Below are positions 13,849 through 15,042 of a stretch of 15,042 nucleotides of DNA, one piece after another. A program made the translations under genes and the position numbers. The notes under the pieces are model-generated. The model did not search any database. It saw only the letters and a program-made list of their open reading frames with translations, and was not told where the DNA came from. Numbering within the stretch: the first letter of the stretch is position 1; every line of letters begins with the position of its first letter. Source of the DNA: an uncultured Chloroflexota bacterium (lineage in GTDB: Bacteria; Chloroflexota; Limnocylindria; Limnocylindrales; CSP1-4); NCBI GenBank assembly GCA_903928275.1, contig CAIYQJ010000171.1, forward strand, positions 1-15,042, read 5' to 3'.

Positions 13849-14948
13849 CGGACGCGGTCGGGCGCATCCCGTTCGTTCGCGTCTCGGGCACCCACCGCGA
13901 GGTGGGCCGGGGCGTGGGCGCGGCGACCGCCCCGGCCGTACGTGCCGCCGTCGCCGCGATCGAGGCTGACCTGCCGGCCGGCCGCTCCCGTGACGAGCAG
14001 CTCGCGCTCGCGGCCCTGTATCGCGACGCCACGAGCGCGGCCACTCCCTGGCTCGTCGAGGAGATCGACGGCGCGGCCGAGGGTGCTGGCGTGGACCCGC
14101 TCGATCTGTTCGCTGGGTCGGTCGAGGAGATCTGGACCGTGCGGCCCTCGCAGCCGGGCCCCGAGCCCACCCTCGGCCGCTGCTCCGACCTCGTCGCCGG
14201 CCCGCCACTCACCGCGGATGGCCACCTGTGGGTCGCCCACACGAACGACCTGTCGCCGCGGAGCGAGCCGGAGATCGTCGCGGTCGAATGGCGCGTGCCG
14301 GGCGAGCCCGCCGTCCTGAGCGTGGGGATCGGCCCGTGGATCAGCGTGGGATGGAACGCGGCCGGGCTCTCGCTCACCGGCAACGAGCTGTCCCCGAACG
14401 ACGAGCGGATCGGCGTGCCGCGCCTGCTCATGGTGCGCGAGCAGCTGACCGCGACGTCGCTCGAGACCGCGATCTCGATGGCCCTCCGACCCGACCGGGC
14501 GAGCAGCTACAACACGGTGCTCGCGTGGCCGGACGGGCGGGTCGCGAACATCGAGGGCAGCGCCACGGCCGCGGAGGTCACCGGACCCGACGACCGCGGC
14601 TGCCTCGCGCACACGAACCACTACGTCTGCGCGTCAATGCTCGGCTATGAAGGCGACCCCGCCTATGCGCTCGCCTCGGCGGTCCGGTACGAGCGCGCGC
14701 GGGAGCTCCTCGGCGATGCCGCGGCCGGCGCCGTGGATCGAGCGTGGCTCCGGGCGGCGCTCGCCGACCACGCCACGCGGCCGCCCATCTGCCGCCACGG
14801 GGTGCCGTCGGAGGCGGTCTCGGAAGCGGGCTGGCGCGGCAAGACCGTCTTCTGGTGCATCGTGGACGTGACCGCGGGCGAGGTGGAGTACGGCCTGGGC
14901 AACCCGTGCGCCACGGGCGACGGCGAGCGGCGGCGCTACCGCGAGTAG
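13845..14948 (+). CDS. C45 family autoproteolytic acyltransferase/hydrolase
   Basis: A 367-residue protein resembling the C45 group (isopenicillin-N acyltransferase, acyl-CoA:6-aminopenicillanate acyltransferase), Ntn-hydrolases that cleave themselves before a Cys nucleophile. The family N-terminus FVRVSGTHREVGRGVG (10-25) leads to GRCSDLV, where C113 is the expected nucleophile exposed by cleavage after R112. Next come HLWVAHTNDLSP (127-138, with N134-D135), LSLTGNEL (175-182), SYNTVLAWPDGRVANIE (221-237) and LAHTNHY (254-260), a strong family motif. Homologues in bacteria act on amides of unknown nature; penicillin chemistry should not be assumed. No signal peptide is visible. GTG 13845 is the first start after the in-frame stop at 13806-13808; no Shine-Dalgarno is present. 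It follows the S9 peptidase by 84 bp, so the pair may process peptides or N-acyl amides together. Confidence 0.85.
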   Translation: MTDAVGRIPFVRVSGTHREVGRGVGAATAPAVRAAVAAIEADLPAGRSRDEQLALAALYRDATSAATPWLVEEIDGAAEGAGVDPLDLFAGSVEEIWTVRPSQPGPEPTLGRCSDLVAGPPLTADGHLWVAHTNDLSPRSEPEIVAVEWRVPGEPAVLSVGIGPWISVGWNAAGLSLTGNELSPNDERIGVPRLLMVREQLTATSLETAISMALRPDRASSYNTVLAWPDGRVANIEGSATAAEVTGPDDRGCLAHTNHYVCASMLGYEGDPAYALASAVRYERARELLGDAAAGAVDRAWLRAALADHATRPPICRHGVPSEAVSEAGWRGKTVFWCIVDVTAGEVEYGLGNPCATGDGERRRYRE

Positions 14949-14952
14949 GGGA

Positions 14953-14977
14953 GCGGGCCGGGTGGCGCGCGGCCCGC
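14953..14977 (+). terminator. Hairpin after the C45 gene
   Basis: GCGGGCCG (14953-14960), a 9-nt loop and CGGCCCGC (14970-14977) form a perfect 8-bp stem beginning 4 nt after the stop codon. It has no T-tract. It would also face the possible - strand gene ending at 14997 and could serve both. Confidence 0.6.
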
Positions 14978-14996
14978 CGCGGGGCCGGCAGATCCA

Positions 14997-15042
14997 TCAG
15001 GCCGCGGCGTCCCGGCGCGGGACGACGCGGCGCGCGATCATC
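14997..15042 (-). CDS. Possible C-terminus of a - strand gene cut by the right edge
   Basis: On the - strand the frame ending in TGA at 14997-14999 is open to the edge and reads MIARRVVPRRDAAA. It is too short to identify. The convergent layout, with a hairpin between it and the C45 stop, is the main support. The Met could equally be chance. Confidence 0.3.
   Translation of the reverse strand, partial: MIARRVVPRRDAAA

Noticed and set aside
12921..14621. Open frame of 566 codons on the - strand
   Set aside because: It is antisense to the catalytic domain of the S9 peptidase and to the C45 gene; both + strand genes have intact motifs.

Overview
This is a very GC-rich (roughly 70% or more by eye), gene-dense bacterial chromosomal window with short intergenic gaps and strong G/C third-position preference. 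I see no rRNA, tRNA, CRISPR array, insertion sequence or phage gene. Gene content (PPK1 with a CYTH-CHAD protein, a short Ppx, DUF971, YbjQ, YceI/MarR, a NatA/NatB-like ABC exporter, a tandem UspA protein, an S9 peptidase and a C45 acyltransferase-like protein) fits a high-GC Chloroflexota lineage or a deep actinobacterium. This assignment is inferred from composition and gene style only and is weak.

Region 1 (1-6663) is a polyphosphate locus. A + strand gene end (uncertain) leads into a short exopolyphosphatase (ppx). Facing it on the - strand is a probable five-gene unit read right to left: DUF971 protein, YbjQ-family protein, an unrecognised two-helix membrane protein, polyphosphate kinase (ppk1) and a CYTH-CHAD protein. 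DUF971 and ybjQ are 13 bp apart, with the stop codon inside the next gene's Shine-Dalgarno. The membrane protein and ppk1 overlap by GTGA. Together these genes would make, bind and degrade polyphosphate. The membrane protein coupled to ppk1 is the least explained member. A promoter (TTGGGT, 17 bp, TACGAT) ends 6 bp before the DUF971 ATG, and its -35 overlaps the foot of a 22-position inverted repeat that closes the yceI unit.

Region 2 (6680-7908) is a divergent yceI/marR pair. yceI has a near-consensus extended -10 promoter whose -35 lies in a palindrome suited to MarR binding. marR has a TATCAT box 7 bp before its preferred ATG.

Region 3 (8010-10399) is an ABC exporter: an ATPase and a permease overlapping by ATGA, with an extended -10 box 7 bp before the ATPase GTG. 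Region 4 (10421-11320, - strand) is a tandem-domain universal stress protein, convergent with the permease.

Region 5 (11598-14948, + strand) carries a cytoplasmic S9-family serine peptidase followed by a C45 (penicillin acyltransferase-like) Ntn-hydrolase. A 28-codon reading frame lies between them and overlaps the C45 start by GTGA. A hairpin follows the C45 stop. The last bases may be the C-terminus of a - strand gene.

The three most useful observations are a recurring TANNNT-N6/7-start arrangement that suggests leaderless transcripts, the uncharacterised membrane protein coupled to ppk1, and the compact terminator-promoter and operator-promoter overlaps around yceI. I did not find a convincing new multi-gene defence or mobile system here.
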